From assembly GCF_910592395.1 (NCBI RefSeq), contig NC_088316.1, forward strand, positions 12,340,001 through 12,404,000: a stretch of 64,000 nt of DNA, written 5' to 3'. Every line of letters begins with the position of its first letter. Position 1 is the stretch's first letter. The notes under the pieces were generated by a model. That model saw nothing but the letters and a program-made list of their open reading frames with translations. It was not told the origin of the DNA and ran no database searches. This DNA is from Lineus longissimus (taxonomy: Eukaryota; Nemertea; Pilidiophora; Heteronemertea; Lineidae). This document shows positions 21,203-34,570 of this stretch, piece by piece. A program made the position numbers and the translations under genes.

Positions 21203-22645
21203 CTGAAGCCACGACTATACATATACTTTGCATCTAGATATAAACCCATCTATTGAACTTTTAAGTGCGGAATCCAGAGAGGTAAGCTTATCTTAAGGCG
21301 CAGCATCCTTTGTCCGTCGTCGTCTACTTTTCACAGAGGTAATAGCGTAAATTGGCCGATGGTTGCATGTTTCATATTTTACCGGAGCAATTGACTTGAA
21401 ACTTGGTACATATGTTGCCGTATGTTATGAAACCTTGAGACTAAATTTCGGTCCGGTGCGATTCCTGGTTTGGACACCAGATGGCTAAAATCAAGAACAC
21501 TGAAACAGCATCATTGGTACATTTTATCATACGACACACTAAACTAGTCTCTGCATGTAGTTCCTCATTCAGGCAAATTAAGTTTGCCAAATTATAACTG
21601 CGTTAAATTCACATTTATTTGTGCAATCTACATTTACTTAATATTGTAATCGCATTACTTCTGGCGGGTGAAATTAGTTGTTTTTTTCTCCTGTCTATAT
21701 GGAAATTCTCCTCGAAATCTGCCGCCAGCGCTAATTATTACTTGCTATTCTGTCGGTTAGAAAAATTCGCTTTAAATGGACATGAATTTTGTCAGTAAAC
21801 ATTAATCATGCTATTCTTATCAGTGTCTTTCTATACATGAGTCCCTGATTATTTACCTAGACGCAACCTTGTGATGAACAAAAGTTCGTCGGGTGTAGGC
21901 CATCACTGAAGCTCCAGAAAAGTCCTTTAACATTGTCGACATAGCCTATATATTCTGTGATCGTAGACTTTCTTCTCACCACATTTCTGAACTGCAGTAA
22001 ATAGACCGCAAAAAAATTTAACATTGGGTGGCAATCAATAAAACACATGCACTGAAATAGTCTGCTCGACCGTCGTTCCTGCTCAGCCAACATAAGGAGG
22101 AACTAAGTGGGTACAAGAGACTACAGATTCTTGAATAATTGCCGATTCTTCCCGTTCAGAATAATTGAGCATCTTAATGAAGATTTCCTTCCAAAGAATC
22201 CATATATATATGCATACCAGAAGTGCTCTTGTAGGCAGTTTTTCTTATTTCAAATGAGTCAAAATGTTAATCTCGTGGTCAAGGTCGGATCGACATCAAT
22301 ATAAGCTTGCATCTCTCGGTAGAGAGGCAAATTGAGATGCGATTTTGAATTATTTCCTCAATGAAAATCAATCCGGGCCCATTGGCCAAGGAGGACTGCC
22401 ACGGAAAAGCTTCTGAGACCCATCTACGCCGAGAGCACTGACTGAGTTTCTTGTAACCCCCTCCAAATATACAGTTAATCGTGATGTCATGGTGGCTGCG
22501 TTTATAGGCAGTTCTTAGGTTGGAGGTTATGACTGTTTTGCTAATTCAGCGCAGACGTCTTACATGTAGAACACGCCGTCAATCCCCACACCAGCCATGA
22601 CACCCCATAAACGCGAATCAGATACTGACGTTGGACATTGACCTT
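21203..22645. other. Gene-poor interval, one weak exon candidate
   Basis: On the - strand an ATG frame at 22093 (MLAEQERRSSRLFQC) runs to a possible donor AATGTG|GTGAGA near 21980, about 38 codons. The support is too thin for a separate call. Nothing else recognised. Confidence 0.35.
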
Positions 22646-22893
22646 GCACTCTCAAAAGGAAACGTTTTTGAGCTTTTGAAAAACCTTCCATGGTTTTTCG
22701 GCGGACACAATTATGAACACGAATCCGGTAGAGGATTTTTCGGGAAAATAAAATACCCCTAATGGTTTTTGATATTCTAAAGAACTACTGAAGGAATTTC
22801 ATATCGCAGAAAACCTCTACGGAGCGCATACAGGTATATGGGTTGACCGAAACACCACAAAATAGCTCAAAAGCATTTTATTTCTGAGAGTGC
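22646..22893. mobile_element. GCACTCT foldback MITE, copy 1
   Basis: Ends gcactctcaaaagg and tttctgagagtgc are inverted repeats. Further inward, gagcttttgaaaaacct pairs with the region of aaaatagctcaaaagc. It lacks coding capacity. Relatives lie at 28135 and 34571. Confidence 0.8.
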
Positions 22894-25800
22894 ATGCGCG
22901 TTCAGTCTTCCATGTGCCCTTGCCGGATAAGGTTTTTCGACCGCCATGAAATCAGTTTCGTGGGCGGGTCGATTCTATCAGGATTTGTCCTGATAACCCT
23001 TTGAGAAGACAGTGGAAGAAAGGTAGGCCGAAGTGCGAGCGGGCTTTGTTTAAAGACAAAATGCCGTGTATTCATGGTTTATAGGCTTGTTCTGATTTCC
23101 CTCACAGGTACTGCGAGGTGAGGGGCAAAATAACGCCCTGACCGTGAGACATATATTATGGCTCACCTTCACCCATGCCAAAGAACGTCTACATGACATT
23201 CTCCAAACAGTAGACTCTCATTGCATGAGAGAACTACAGTCCCGTGATTGACTACCACTGGCCCTGTCATACGGAAATCCCCATCACTCACACATGCCAG
23301 CGTCTCCTTGCGCATGGCAGACGTTTTGTCGGAGTTAACAAATGGACCACTTGATATGTCATTAACAGGTAAAAAGGATTGTGGCCAGAAATAATGATCT
23401 TCGTCAGAAGTACGTCATCAGAATTTGTCATCATCAAAATGCTTAAGAACTCCAGAACAGATGCCGCTCTACATCATAAATATTGAACAAGTGGAAAGAA
23501 GGCAACATGGAAGAAATCAAGTTCCAGTAAAAAGGTTTTCTCAAATATTCCTGCCAGTTCCCCATGATGCTGATAGGTGGGGCATGATGCATGTAGGTGG
23601 GGCATGATGCATGTTGACGTAGGTGCCTCTTCTGCGCAAATCCCTTTTAGGACATTTCAAATGACACTTACCGAGGCCAGATAGGAACTGATCCCGGTAT
23701 TTGAGCTGATAGCGGATGGTCTAGCGCGGAAACTTCCATCTTGACGATCAGAAGTAATGGTACCGCTTTGGAATTCGTAATCACCAGCGTTAAAACTACA
23801 AACCACCGACAAGAGAGTTTCTGTCCATATCAACGTTTGGCGGAATCGGCCGGCATTCTCCCGGCGCTAAGGGATGCGGCAATCGCTATTGTTGGTACCG
23901 TTGTTGGGGTGGATACTCCAGGCCGACAACATCAAAACAGCAAAACTACCCTTGAGGAAATTGTTGCTGCATGAGCTCAGCTATCATACAGAAGCAAAGT
24001 GAATTTCCTACAAACGACAGACATCTGACATGATCTTATGATACCTTACCCGCATACCACAACCTTTCCTTGGTAGCATCAAAACGCGCGGATGGCAAAT
24101 TACCCGTCAAGTTAAAGCAATCTTTCGCACCGATCACACTCGAAAGTCAACATCAGTGAGAAATACCATCTTCCCCATGCCGACGCCTGAATCAAGTAAC
24201 AATCGATTATCTGGGTGGTAGAGAGAAGCACTCATCTAAAAGCGCAACCTCCTTACGAATCTAATTTCAGTGATCTTCTTTTTAAAATATGTCTGAGTGT
24301 CTTTACTTTTGGTTGCTGCTTATATAGTTTGCGCCAATCTAATGTATGTACTCCAGAGCTTCAGAACTGGGGAGGGAAGGAGAATTGGGAGGCTATCGTG
24401 CTATACGCCCTTGTCTTCTGAGCGCCGATCTATCAAGTCGTGGGGAGGAGAACCGCCAGACCAACATCTTTCTCTTCTTGGTGCTTAGCCTGGTCGTTTA
24501 AGTATTATATAGTTCAATTCAGCTTTAAAGGTATTGGCTCTGGTTAGCATGACCATACACCTTTGTACTGTTGATCAGTTTGCGTTAGCTGTGAATAAAT
24601 GTAATATGTAGATTTTCACTGGTTGTTTATCGACCCGTGCGTTGAAAGGCATTCCAAAATATGTGAACATTGGCTGCTCATTTACTCCCAATAAATCAGG
24701 TAGCTATAAGCAGAATTTTATTGAAAGATTCTGCTATAACATGAAAAATACCTTTGAGAACAAAGGGTCAGTGCGTTTACGACAGAAATATGTATTCCCT
24801 GGAACGTATCATCTGTCAAGAGCAGGAGTTAAGCAAGTGTTAGTTATAATGTGGTGTCATCAAGCAGTCCTGAAAAGTCGACATGATGCTGTATTTTGTT
24901 CAAACAGCAAATCCGGCCCACGCGTTATTTCATTTCGTAACTCCTGCACAGACTATCTTTCTACTGTCTTGGGTTATCCAAATTTGTCCTATTCTGAAGC
25001 CATATCGACGCTGTGTGAAGTACTATGTCTACCATTGGGCTTAGATATAAGCCTTACACCAGAGCTTATACCAAGAATTTCCTGATAAGGAATATCATTT
25101 TGCGGCGCTTTTTGGCGACAATAGTGACGAACGCCCGCAGGCATTTCGTTGGAAAAGAAGACCTCACAGCTCGAACTTGGTATCTCCAGATCTATCTGTC
25201 GGCGGTGCTTGATTAGTGATGGGTGCGTAAAACGAGGAGACAACGGAAAAAAATGCTGATCTAATGAAATGACAACATTTACAAATTGCATACTGTGAAT
25301 TAATGTCTTCTTTACGTCAGTGTATGAAATAAAAAATGACCTGGTGTATGGAACACCCAATCAAAGCGATTGGACCGCATCTTCAATTCAATGAAACAAT
25401 TTGTTATGTCAACTTGGGCTGTGGGAGTATCACTATCAGAACACACAAAGTGGCAAATCTGGTTTGATATATGCCTTTATTGACGTTGCATTAGGCAACT
25501 GCTGCAAATGCTGAGCCGTCTGTTGAGAGAGAGAGAGATCTTTTATCAGTAGCACGGTTATGATTTTCATGTAATTTCTTTGCCGACTCCACCTGTGAGC
25601 GATCGATACGCCAAGATTCTACCATCAGCTGGCTAATCACGTTCTTAGCCGTATAGCCAGATGGCGACATCTCAACGGTGTTATAAAAACTTACTTGTCA
25701 GCTTCAGAAATGTACTTGGCTTTCGCATCAGAGAACGCCCTATTAAACATTGACTGCATGCACCCCAATTACGGGACTGCGGCTTTGTGCCTGTGTAACG

Positions 25801-28134
25801 GTCGCTTTTAGCCTCAATCGCCGAGCATCGTTCGTTCTACATCAATTGTACCATGATGTCCAAAAGCTTGAGGAAACCATGCAAATACACTTTTGAACTT
25901 ATGTAATCTTATTGAGTTCACAGTATAACTTAAAATTCCCAAAAAATACCGAAAGACGTATATATATTTGGGAGAAATGCAGAGTTCGAATTAGATTAGA
26001 ATCAGATTGCCTTATACCTACAACTTCTTTTGGGTTCCTTTGGTGCAAATACGTGGTCGTGAAAGCCATTCATTCACTGTTTCCATCAACATATTACGCA
26101 TATATTTTGAGAAAAAACAGTCCTTTTGGGGATTTACCCAGAATCCTTTCACTGTCACGTGAGAACGCCTTGTTCCGGAAGATTGGCATTAACCGGAAAT
26201 TGATGCAATGTTTTGATAATTATTGTGTCTCTATACCAAGAACTAGAAGATTTTAATTAAAGCGATATCCTATTGATGGGTTGGAGCATGGAATACATCC
26301 TCCATTGGTCAACACGATACAAACAAGGTGCCAATACATGTATAGTGACTTACTGCACAAAGGAGTAGATTTTTCCAATACCATTTACATGTACATTATA
26401 TAGGGTGTTGCGAGGTAGTTTTGGCCATGACTTGTGAATGTGAGGCTGGCGTATGGTTACACCCTGATTTTGTGCATGCAGTGATTTTTCATTTATCCTG
26501 TTTTGCGAAGTCGCGGTCCCACTAGAAGCCGTTTTTTATGAAAACCTAATATATCTCTCTTCAAAGGTGTCCCTTTAATGTGAACGATATTGTATGTACC
26601 GATTGAGCAACTGCCATAGCTGATGACGCCGATATTTTCTATCTCGTCTTCTGGTTAATCTACATGTACTATTTATTTTATGTGGCACATTACATCGGAC
26701 CAGTCTTGAATAACCAATTCAATAAGATTATGTATCATCATTTCTATATCAGTGGTTCCTCACCCAGAAAGAAGCACTTCACACTTTCACTTCACGTCGC
26801 TAAAACCGGATCGAAACCTCTGTTGACTTTTGGAGAGAACTTCATGAATATGTTTGGATATGTCGCAAGAGCATTTAAGTAGACGTCAAGTTTTGGCATG
26901 AGTTTCACGTACATAGCCTTGAACTGCATGCCACGGTAAATGCCATGACCGAGTTGTCCCTATTTAAATAAGAGGTAGAGTGTGGATCCAGCCGAGATGG
27001 TTGCCTCACATCCAGGGTTTAGTTCAAGTCGCGTGATGGACGATGGGATGAGTGAAAAATGGCCTGCGTTCATGGCCTTCGCAACGGATTCACCGTCGAT
27101 GCCGTCAACGACTGGACTATCGCCAGACGGGACAAAGCTTTTTTCATGAAGGATATATTGGACATGCCTCAAACCCTGATATGTGAAATATGCTCATACT
27201 GAGATTCAGGTTTTTTTTACTCATAGGCCTACAGTCGTACGTCATGTACATGTACAAAATATGAAATCTATTGAAAACCACTGATTATACGAAGATGAAA
27301 CATGCAGTGCCTTGCTTTTCGGATTAATCAATAGCACATAAGTAAAAGTTTACCCCAACTTAGATGATACGACCATCTCACTTAAAGGGGCAACTTTTTC
27401 ATATAGAAATGGCTTCCAGCAGGACCGTGACTTATCTAAACTTGATAATTGAAAAATCATTGAACTGCAATAAACAATGCACCAAAGGAGTGTAACCGTA
27501 GACCCGACTGAAATTCACAGGCCATGTCCATAACCGCCTCGTAACACTCGCAGAAATCATTATTAGAGATCTGAATTTGTGCGATACGGCAAGTGTCGGC
27601 ACATGGTGACAAGCAGTGTCATCATCCTCCTGGCCAGGTAAATACCACCCAAGTTGTCCCTTTAAACTTTAAGTTTTAGCAATTACAACACAAACACCAT
27701 CCCGCAAGGTAACTCTTGCTCGCATTGTTGAAAGCCATCCATCACGTCTTTAAATGTTTCCACTGTCGTACCTGTCTAGTTTGATAATATCCATTACCAA
27801 ACAAGGCTGGTGGAAGGCAGATTAATCTAGTATTGATCGAGGTGCTGTGAATCAATTAACCGATCATAGGCCAATATTGGAGAAAGATCATGTTACCTTT
27901 AGTTGGCGACCCAAGATGCTGGTGGTAATGTCTGAGGTGACGAACCGCATGAACCCATGTCTGTGATTACGACCGAGATGACTTTTTATGGAGTTTATGT
28001 AATACTGAGTAGTTTTCGCTGTGTTTCTTTAAGACTGGTTGATTCAAATTCGAACACCTACGAGGACTGGAGTACCATCAATTAAAAACGGTACCATATT
28101 CCTTTGGTTTTTTGGGACTAAACATTTTTACATA
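22894..28134. other. Gene-poor 5.2-kb interval
   Basis: Several moderately long open frames occur (for example 24642-25085 + and 23741-23974 +), but they start at non-ATG codons or lack splice borders and recognisable domains. A short (GA)n tract lies near 25530, and aggtggggcatgatgcatgt is duplicated at 23574-23613. Nothing else stands out. Confidence 0.4.
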
Positions 28135-28346
28135 CCACTTTCTTAGAAATAAAGGATGTTGAGCTTTTGAAAACCTTTACTGGTCTTTCACCAACACAAA
28201 TATGGACCCCGTAGAGGTGTAGCCGCTGAGTGAAAAAAGTTAGGATCACAAAAACCTTAAGGGTTTTTCATACCGAAAAGCCTCTACGGGTGCATATCTG
28301 TGTTGGCCGAAATAAAAACTTTAAAGGGTTTTTTTTTCACAGAGCG
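28135..28346. mobile_element. GCACTCT foldback MITE, copy 2
   Basis: Shares with the 34571 copy the blocks tagaaataaagg, gagcttttgaaaacctt, ccaacacaa, cccgtagaggt and cctctacggg, and folds back on itself. Its outer ends are more decayed than in the other two copies. Confidence 0.75.
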
Positions 28347-29640
28347 CCGTGTCGTTTAGTTCTGTCTATCGTGTTTTACGCCAATGACTTGCAGTTTAGA
28401 TGAAAGTGAGATATTGGGCCGTATTGTTCAAGTCGGGCTAAACTTTTATGTGTTTTGAACTGGATTGCCTTCGCTTCTGGGATGGATTACTCCGTTGATG
28501 GATTTTGTTGGCGAGGCCGCGTTCAATGTAACTGACTGATGGATATCTGATGTACTGTTGTCTGGCGTTGCAAACAAATGAAAAAGCGGTCTGGCGTAGT
28601 ACAAAACCCAGGAATCGAAAAACCGGAATTCCGCATTCTGCGCTTCTCTGACATTTTGCCGCGTTTTAGGATACATGCAGTCACTTCCGATGAAGTGAAA
28701 GTGAAAGTAAAGCATTGTTGAAGTGAAAGTATGAAGCATTGTTGTCTAATAACAATGATTTACACATAAATATGCAAGATTGATCAATTCTGGAAACATG
28801 TCAGTAAAAAAGTGTAATGGATGAACATTTCTACAAAACATTTTTTGGTTGATGAAATGTCGGGGTAAACTGAAAAATCATCGAAGTTTGGATAGAGCCT
28901 GATAGGTCACCTCTGTTTGATCCATATTTTTTTTAAATCACAAGAATTTCCACCTTCCAAAAGGAAACATGAAATAGGATGGTGAACTATGCGTTATATG
29001 GTAAAGTTCTGGAGTCATTCCATTTGTGATATATACGGATTGATCATAAGAAACCCGGCGCACTGGCCAGGTGACGCAGTCTCATCTTGAAATTAACTAA
29101 ACTTTGGATATGTCGCACAAGTACTACCCTAGTGCGATGTACGGCCACTATGGTAAGCTGGTTACTATTCCTACATGTTGTCATTTTGTATTCTCCCTGC
29201 AACATCCCCGATTGATAGCGTTCCCCAAGGATGCTACATGCAAACGATACTGATGCATTCGAGCATTTCGACAAACGCTAATGATAGCGAATTTTTTATG
29301 GATAAATAATTTATGCCAGTTAATTTTATAAAATCACGACGTTGCTCTTATTTTATCTGTTAACTTAGATGTTCAGCGGTGTTTGTAATAACGGTATACG
29401 CACATTTTTCTATATCCCAAAACGGATATACCCTCGGAAAAATAGAATATTTGTACTTGGGCGTATGCGTGCGTTCCAGCATATTTACCAGCAAGGCATT
29501 TTGTTAACATAGAAGATCAATACAATGCATGTATTTTGAACGCCTGAACCGAATTCAGAACGCTAGTAGCCCTATGCCCTGTGCTACATGTCTGAGAAAG
29601 AAGATGATACATTTTGTACTTCATTTTGTACTTCTCCATC
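28347..29640. other. Gene-poor interval
   Basis: No exon, RNA gene or repeat of note found. gaagtgaaagt is duplicated near 28690-28735. Confidence 0.35.
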
Positions 29641-29649
29641 TTTTACTTG

Positions 29650-30005
29650 TTCTACTTGTTCTTCTTGTTCTTGTTCTTGTTCTTCTCCTTGTTGTTCTTC
29701 TCGTTCTTCTCGTTCTTCTCGTTCTTCTCGTTCCTCTCGTTCCTCTCGTTCTTCTTGTTCTTCTCGTTCTTCTCGTTCTTCTTGTTCCTCTCGTTCTTCT
29801 TGTTCCTCTCGTTCTTCTCGTTCCTCTCGTTTTTCTCGTTCTTCTCGTTCTTCTCGTTCCTCTCGTTCTTCTCGTCCTTCTCATTCTTCTTGTTCTTCTT
29901 GTTCTTCTCGTTCTTCTCGTTCCTCTCGTTCCTCTCGTTCCTCTCGTTCTTCTCGTTCTTCTCGTTCTTCTTGTTCTTGTTCTTGTTCTCCTTCTTGCTC
30001 TCCTT
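29650..30005. repeat. Interrupted (TTCTCG/TTCTTG)n hexanucleotide tract
   Basis: About 350 bp made of TTCTCG, TTCTTG and TTCCTCTCG steps, pyrimidine-rich on + and purine-rich on -. Because the unit is six bases and almost stop-free, several frames are open on both strands (Ser-Ser-Arg, Leu-Leu-Val, Phe-Phe-Ser on +; Lys-Asn-Glu, Arg-Arg-Thr on -). I see no start, splice or domain context that would make any of them a gene. Confidence 0.9.
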
Positions 30006-31400
30006 CTTCTTCATACATTTGTGTTTGTTATGATGGCTCTGTCTTGGTTCTAGTACCTCGGTTCATGCTTGTCATCCGTGTCTGGATATCTTTCTACCAT
30101 TATGTGTCAACCATATTGACAGACAATTTCGTATGATGCGTGAGCGTAGCACAATGACGTCCCACCGCTTCTCAGGGTGGAGCTTCTCTCCTAATAATAT
30201 CCTGATTTATTGATGTCGTGTATGGTGAAATTGCTTCGAGGCAATAAATTCTTCTTTATTACCAGAGGCTACCTTTGCTCAGGATTTGGGGACATTCCCT
30301 CACCACAGGGATAATCCGCATAACAGCTCGAGATAGCAGAGGTCTGATCATCACCACGGTCACTGACTGAAGGTTATCGTCATCCTTCCATGATATATTT
30401 CACTTCTCTCGCAAGGTGGACCTGTTGCAATGCATCACTGTTTGTATAATGTGATGGGGTCTCGTTTTGGCGGCAGTAGGTAGACAGCCATTGTTGATTG
30501 AAGCAGTCACACGTTGATGTTAATTTAAAGGGTGTTTGAGAACCGAAATTGATACCTCACTGTTGGTTCTGATGCCTCACTAACCGCCACTCGGGTGGTG
30601 CTGTTATTTCGCCAAAAGCTGAGGCGCCCGTCGGCGAGGCGCCACGGTTGTCGTCTACACTTTAGCTCCACCCTCGTCGTAAGATTTTATAGTAATAATC
30701 AAAACTGCTGTACCTGTATGGGAACTGCGCTTATCCGATGCACAACCGAATGTACTATGAATGCATTAGAAGTGGGCGATATACCCTCTTTTTAGAAACA
30801 AAAATTAGCTCATGACATTAGGATACATCATAAAAATTATTCTTGCTTTTCAAAAGAGTCTTAAAACCATTATCTACTGTTTACATGTGTACTCGTGACA
30901 AAGTTGCATTATTTTCTTTGATGCATGCATTGTAGTGCATAAATGCATAAATGCATTAAATGCACCGGCGTTTGTCGTTTGACAAACAAGGTAAAACGCA
31001 CGGTCGTATTGATGGAAAGGTTCTGGCCACCAACCCATCATGTTCACGCTATGCCTTATTTTGACCCAAGTGTTCGGGTGATTTTTTTCTCTATGCAAGA
31101 GTGCGTTACAAAGGTACATTGCCACCTGTTTTCAGGTGTAGTTGAGGTAGCTTAACAGGCTCACGTTTTGTTATGTTTGGTGACTTTTTTTCGTTGGACG
31201 TCCGGATATCTTTCATAGCGCATCACAAAACTGCGCAATTGGGTTCATCTGTCCAATGACAGTTTTCAGGTGTCCAAGTCACCGACTGACATGGCCCAAG
31301 TGTCATAAGGTATAGCGCGGGGGGGGGGGGTTAACATGAGAAGTGATTTTTGCACATTCTGGGACCTTGGGACCCAGACTGTGCATGTATGTCAGTTCAA
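30006..31400. other. Gene-poor interval with G run
   Basis: A run of G (31320-31330) lies before the small signal-peptide-like frame at 31406. aaatgcataaatgcattaaatgca near 30940 is a short local repeat. No exon is supported. Confidence 0.35.
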
Positions 31401-31405
31401 TCATC

Positions 31406-31534
31406 ATGTACCTGATGTTGGCGTCGCTGCTCCTGGTCGCTTGCTGCATTCTTGATGAAGGCTTCATATTGGCCGTTAAAAGGCATCCTCGAACACCAAA
31501 GTCAGCCGTATGCTCCTCTCGCAGCCGTTACTGA
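31406..31534 (+). CDS. Possible small secreted peptide precursor
   Basis: A 42-codon ATG frame reads MYLMLASLLLVACCILDEG, then FILAVKR and HPRTPKSAVCSSRSRY, then TGA. The first 16 residues look like a signal peptide core and Lys-Arg is a typical prohormone cleavage site. A fair acceptor (tgtatgtcag) lies 11 bp before the ATG, so this could be a last coding exon. It is short, single-copy in the window and unrecognised, so chance is a serious alternative. Confidence 0.3.
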   Translation: MYLMLASLLLVACCILDEGFILAVKRHPRTPKSAVCSSRSRY

Positions 31535-31576
31535 AGCTCTGTCATTAGCGCCGAGTGTTGCACGGAAGTCTGGATG

Positions 31577-31827
31577 TTTAAAGGGTACACCGATCGTATT
31601 TACTTGTGGTCCAGGAAAGTAAATGTAGTTATACACAATGCCGTACATGTGGTGCTGTTATTTTGCATACAAATTTGCTGAAATTTGTTATTTAAAGTAT
31701 TTGTATATCAGTCCCCACAACGGCATTGGTTGAAATTCATATTCAGTACGCATTAAACACAATTTGAAAATTTCTAATTCGATTAAAAACATACTTAATT
31801 CTTTTTACGAACGGTGTTGGCCTTTAA
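31577..31827 (-). mobile_element. TTTAAAGG-ended MITE, copy 2
   Basis: Inverted relative to the 10.1-kb copy: tttaaagggtacaccgatcg at the left and gaacggtgttggcctttaa at the right, with tggtccaggaaagtaaatg and gttatacacaatgccgta inside. Size 251 bp against 241 bp. Confidence 0.8.
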
Positions 31828-34570
31828 GATGATTGACTGGCCCTTCTATGGTGTTGTCCCATGCTCGGCTTGGGCCCTCAGACTCCCAAGCCATTCCGTG
31901 CAAGTCTGCATGTACATGCAATCGACTACTTGACATCATGATAGCTTTTTACAAGACCCGTCATAGTCTGCCGGCTTTGTGTACTCTGATCACGCCAACT
32001 TCGTGGCCCGTAACCGTTTCTTATGACAGTCAAAAGAACATTAGAAAAGTGATAAGAAATGGTCGTGATACGAATTTTATGGTAAAAAAGAAACATTAAT
32101 GATCTGTGAATTTCACGATGACATGGGGTAAAGGTAATCGATATATAGAACCAAGGAGTGCGAGTAGTCCAAATGGTTCATTCTATATTGTTTTGAATGG
32201 CATGCATCTTGGAACTTTTAAGTCGAGCCAAGTATATATGTATATCGGTATATATGTTGACTTGAAACAGTTAACAATGACGTATATACATACCAAACAA
32301 TTAAAAAGTTTTTAGTCTGCGTGAGATAGAATTACTTAAGTGCCAAACACTCAGCTGTTGCCGACACTTCGACAAAGCTCTATATTTTTGCAGGCTCTTT
32401 TCTCAGGTGCAAACGCCTTAAGTAAGGTATACATGTATTTCGCTGAGAGTGCTGTTTTTAGATTATTGTTTAGGACATTCCATTACCACGAGCAATATCA
32501 TTTTCACTCATTAGGTTCAATGTGGTACTCTGCTTTATACAATATTTGGTGACTTCAAAGACTGTACCAAATCTTGGGTTGATGCTTCTCTTAGATTAGG
32601 CCAGTTTTCAATCAAGGACTTCGCCGTTGGCCTACGGCTTAAAACAGTAGGCCTATGTTCATTCGATACCGAGCGATACTTCACATTGTTGGATACATAA
32701 AGGCGGCGAGACTTTTAGGTTAAGATGATACCTCGTCGGTAATTACGTTGTGTGCCTGATGGATATTTGACTATTGCTTGAAGGCAAATGGCAAGGAATA
32801 GCAATAATGTTGACGAATTGTGAAGAAACTTTCCCAGGTAAGCTCACAAATAAAGATCAATGACATGCTTTGTCACAAGTAAAACTGTTCTTTTGGGCCA
32901 CTGTGCCAAAACTACTGGGCCGATTTCTTCAAAGTTTGTTTTTAATTTAATCTAATTACGAGACCCAAAAGGCTTTTCAAATTTCAGTAACCATGGTCTG
33001 AAATGATATTTTGTATGTATTCGCGTGTACATTGACCAAGTGCATTGCAGGATTTTGATAATTTCTCCTCTGTACTGCTTATTTCTGGATGAATTTTGAT
33101 GAAGTCTCCAGGTTATATTTGTTTCATGTGTACATGTTTCTTTACATCTGCCAGGCTTCATTTAAAAATGTCCATTTGAAGAAATCCAACCAAGTCTTGA
33201 AAGTCGTTCTTCTGTTCATCGAGCCAAGACGACCCCTCTCGTGCTATGATTCCTTTTATCCATACACAGTAAGATCTAAATCATATATCGTCCCCATATA
33301 TCGTTCCAAGTAGATCTGAAAGACTTAGGAAGTTTGGAAAGAACTTGGTAAAAAGATCAACATATCACCGAGACAAATCGACAGCCTTATAAACATTAGA
33401 CGATGGAGATTTTGCGCGAAATCTTCCGAAATCGATATCGTCTAATTTCCGAAATCCTGATATGTTCCAGTGTGTTCTTAAATAATTGGATGAAGTCAAT
33501 ATTAATAATCGCGTCATCGTATTTCCATCCTTTTCATCCTGAAGGTCCATGCTGCTGTAAGAAACTGGTTATACAGAATTGAATGGGATTTAAGACTAGG
33601 GATTTCTCATGCTTGCGTGGTTATCTCCCTTGAATGGACCAATTCCACATGATTTAAGACGCGGAGTTTAAGAGATACTTTGACGGTGGCATAAGCACTC
33701 CTTCACGTTTTTCTCTCGGTTCACATCGGAAGTCTTTTCTGGCACAATTTCGTGCTTTCTGCTGACTAATTCCTCTGATGAAACAGGAAGTTTAGAAGGA
33801 AGGTTAGATTTGATAGCGTTTTGCCGCTAATTGTTCAACTTTTTCCCCTGATAAATTCGTTAGACTTTATCAAATCAAGTGGTACAATTACCTATTTTAT
33901 TGCGTGCATATAAAGTATCTCTCGCACATTGTTTTCAGTTTCTTTAGAAGCAGTTCTTGATAGTCGTTGTATTCCTTGCATTTAGTTTCCGTTAAAAAGA
34001 CCGTAAGTTGATTTCGGGCGCAGAACGAAAGACGTTTGTCACAGAGAGAGGGAGTGCGTACGAATAGTATTCAGTGATCTCAAGAATTAACAAAAAACAA
34101 TCTTCATTAATTCTTGGTAATATCTGATAGCGCGTGCAAAGCTGTTTCGTAGAGCAGGGACTGATTTTCCGCCTAACCTTTCTATTTACAGTTCTGTCAG
34201 AAAGTCGTTCCCTGTACAGCCTGTAACAAATTGGGACTTGTACGCACGGATAGATATCCCATTCATCGTCCCCTGTCTCTTAAAGGTCGCATCCTAGGGT
34301 GATAGAGTGAGCTGGCCACTGCATCGGACATTTACGATGGGACCTGTGCACGGAGGGGATTGTGATATATGTGATGGCTTATTGACTAAATTAGATATCC
34401 ACAGAGCGAGATGAATTATTGGCTGTTGTCTCTCATCATCTTGAGTCACGGATTTTCTCTTCAGGGCAGTGGATTCACCCAGGCAGTGCGTGACAGAAGC
34501 AAACCCTAACTAATGCAGAAACGGAAACTGATATTTACCGTAGAGAACATTTTGTTTCGTAGTCCCTTCT
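31828..34570. other. Gene-poor interval
   Basis: Near 32903-32990 the block aaaactactgggccgatttc, followed by ttttcaaatttcag, is repeated in diverged form at 45063-45140, so it belongs to a dispersed repeat. A - strand ATG frame at 33550 (MDLQDEKDGNTMTR) lacks a donor. No gene supported. Confidence 0.4.

Noticed and set aside
24642-25085. 147-codon + strand frame
   Set aside because: Starts at TTG, has no recognisable domain, and shows no acceptor or donor that would make it an exon.
29529-30136. Long open frames of 120-182 codons on both strands
   Set aside because: They are translations of a six-base repeat that avoids stops in many frames; no domain or splice evidence.
32903-33160. Gene exon with aaatttcag acceptor
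   Set aside because: The same block recurs at 45.06 kb in diverged form, so the apparent acceptor is part of a dispersed repeat.
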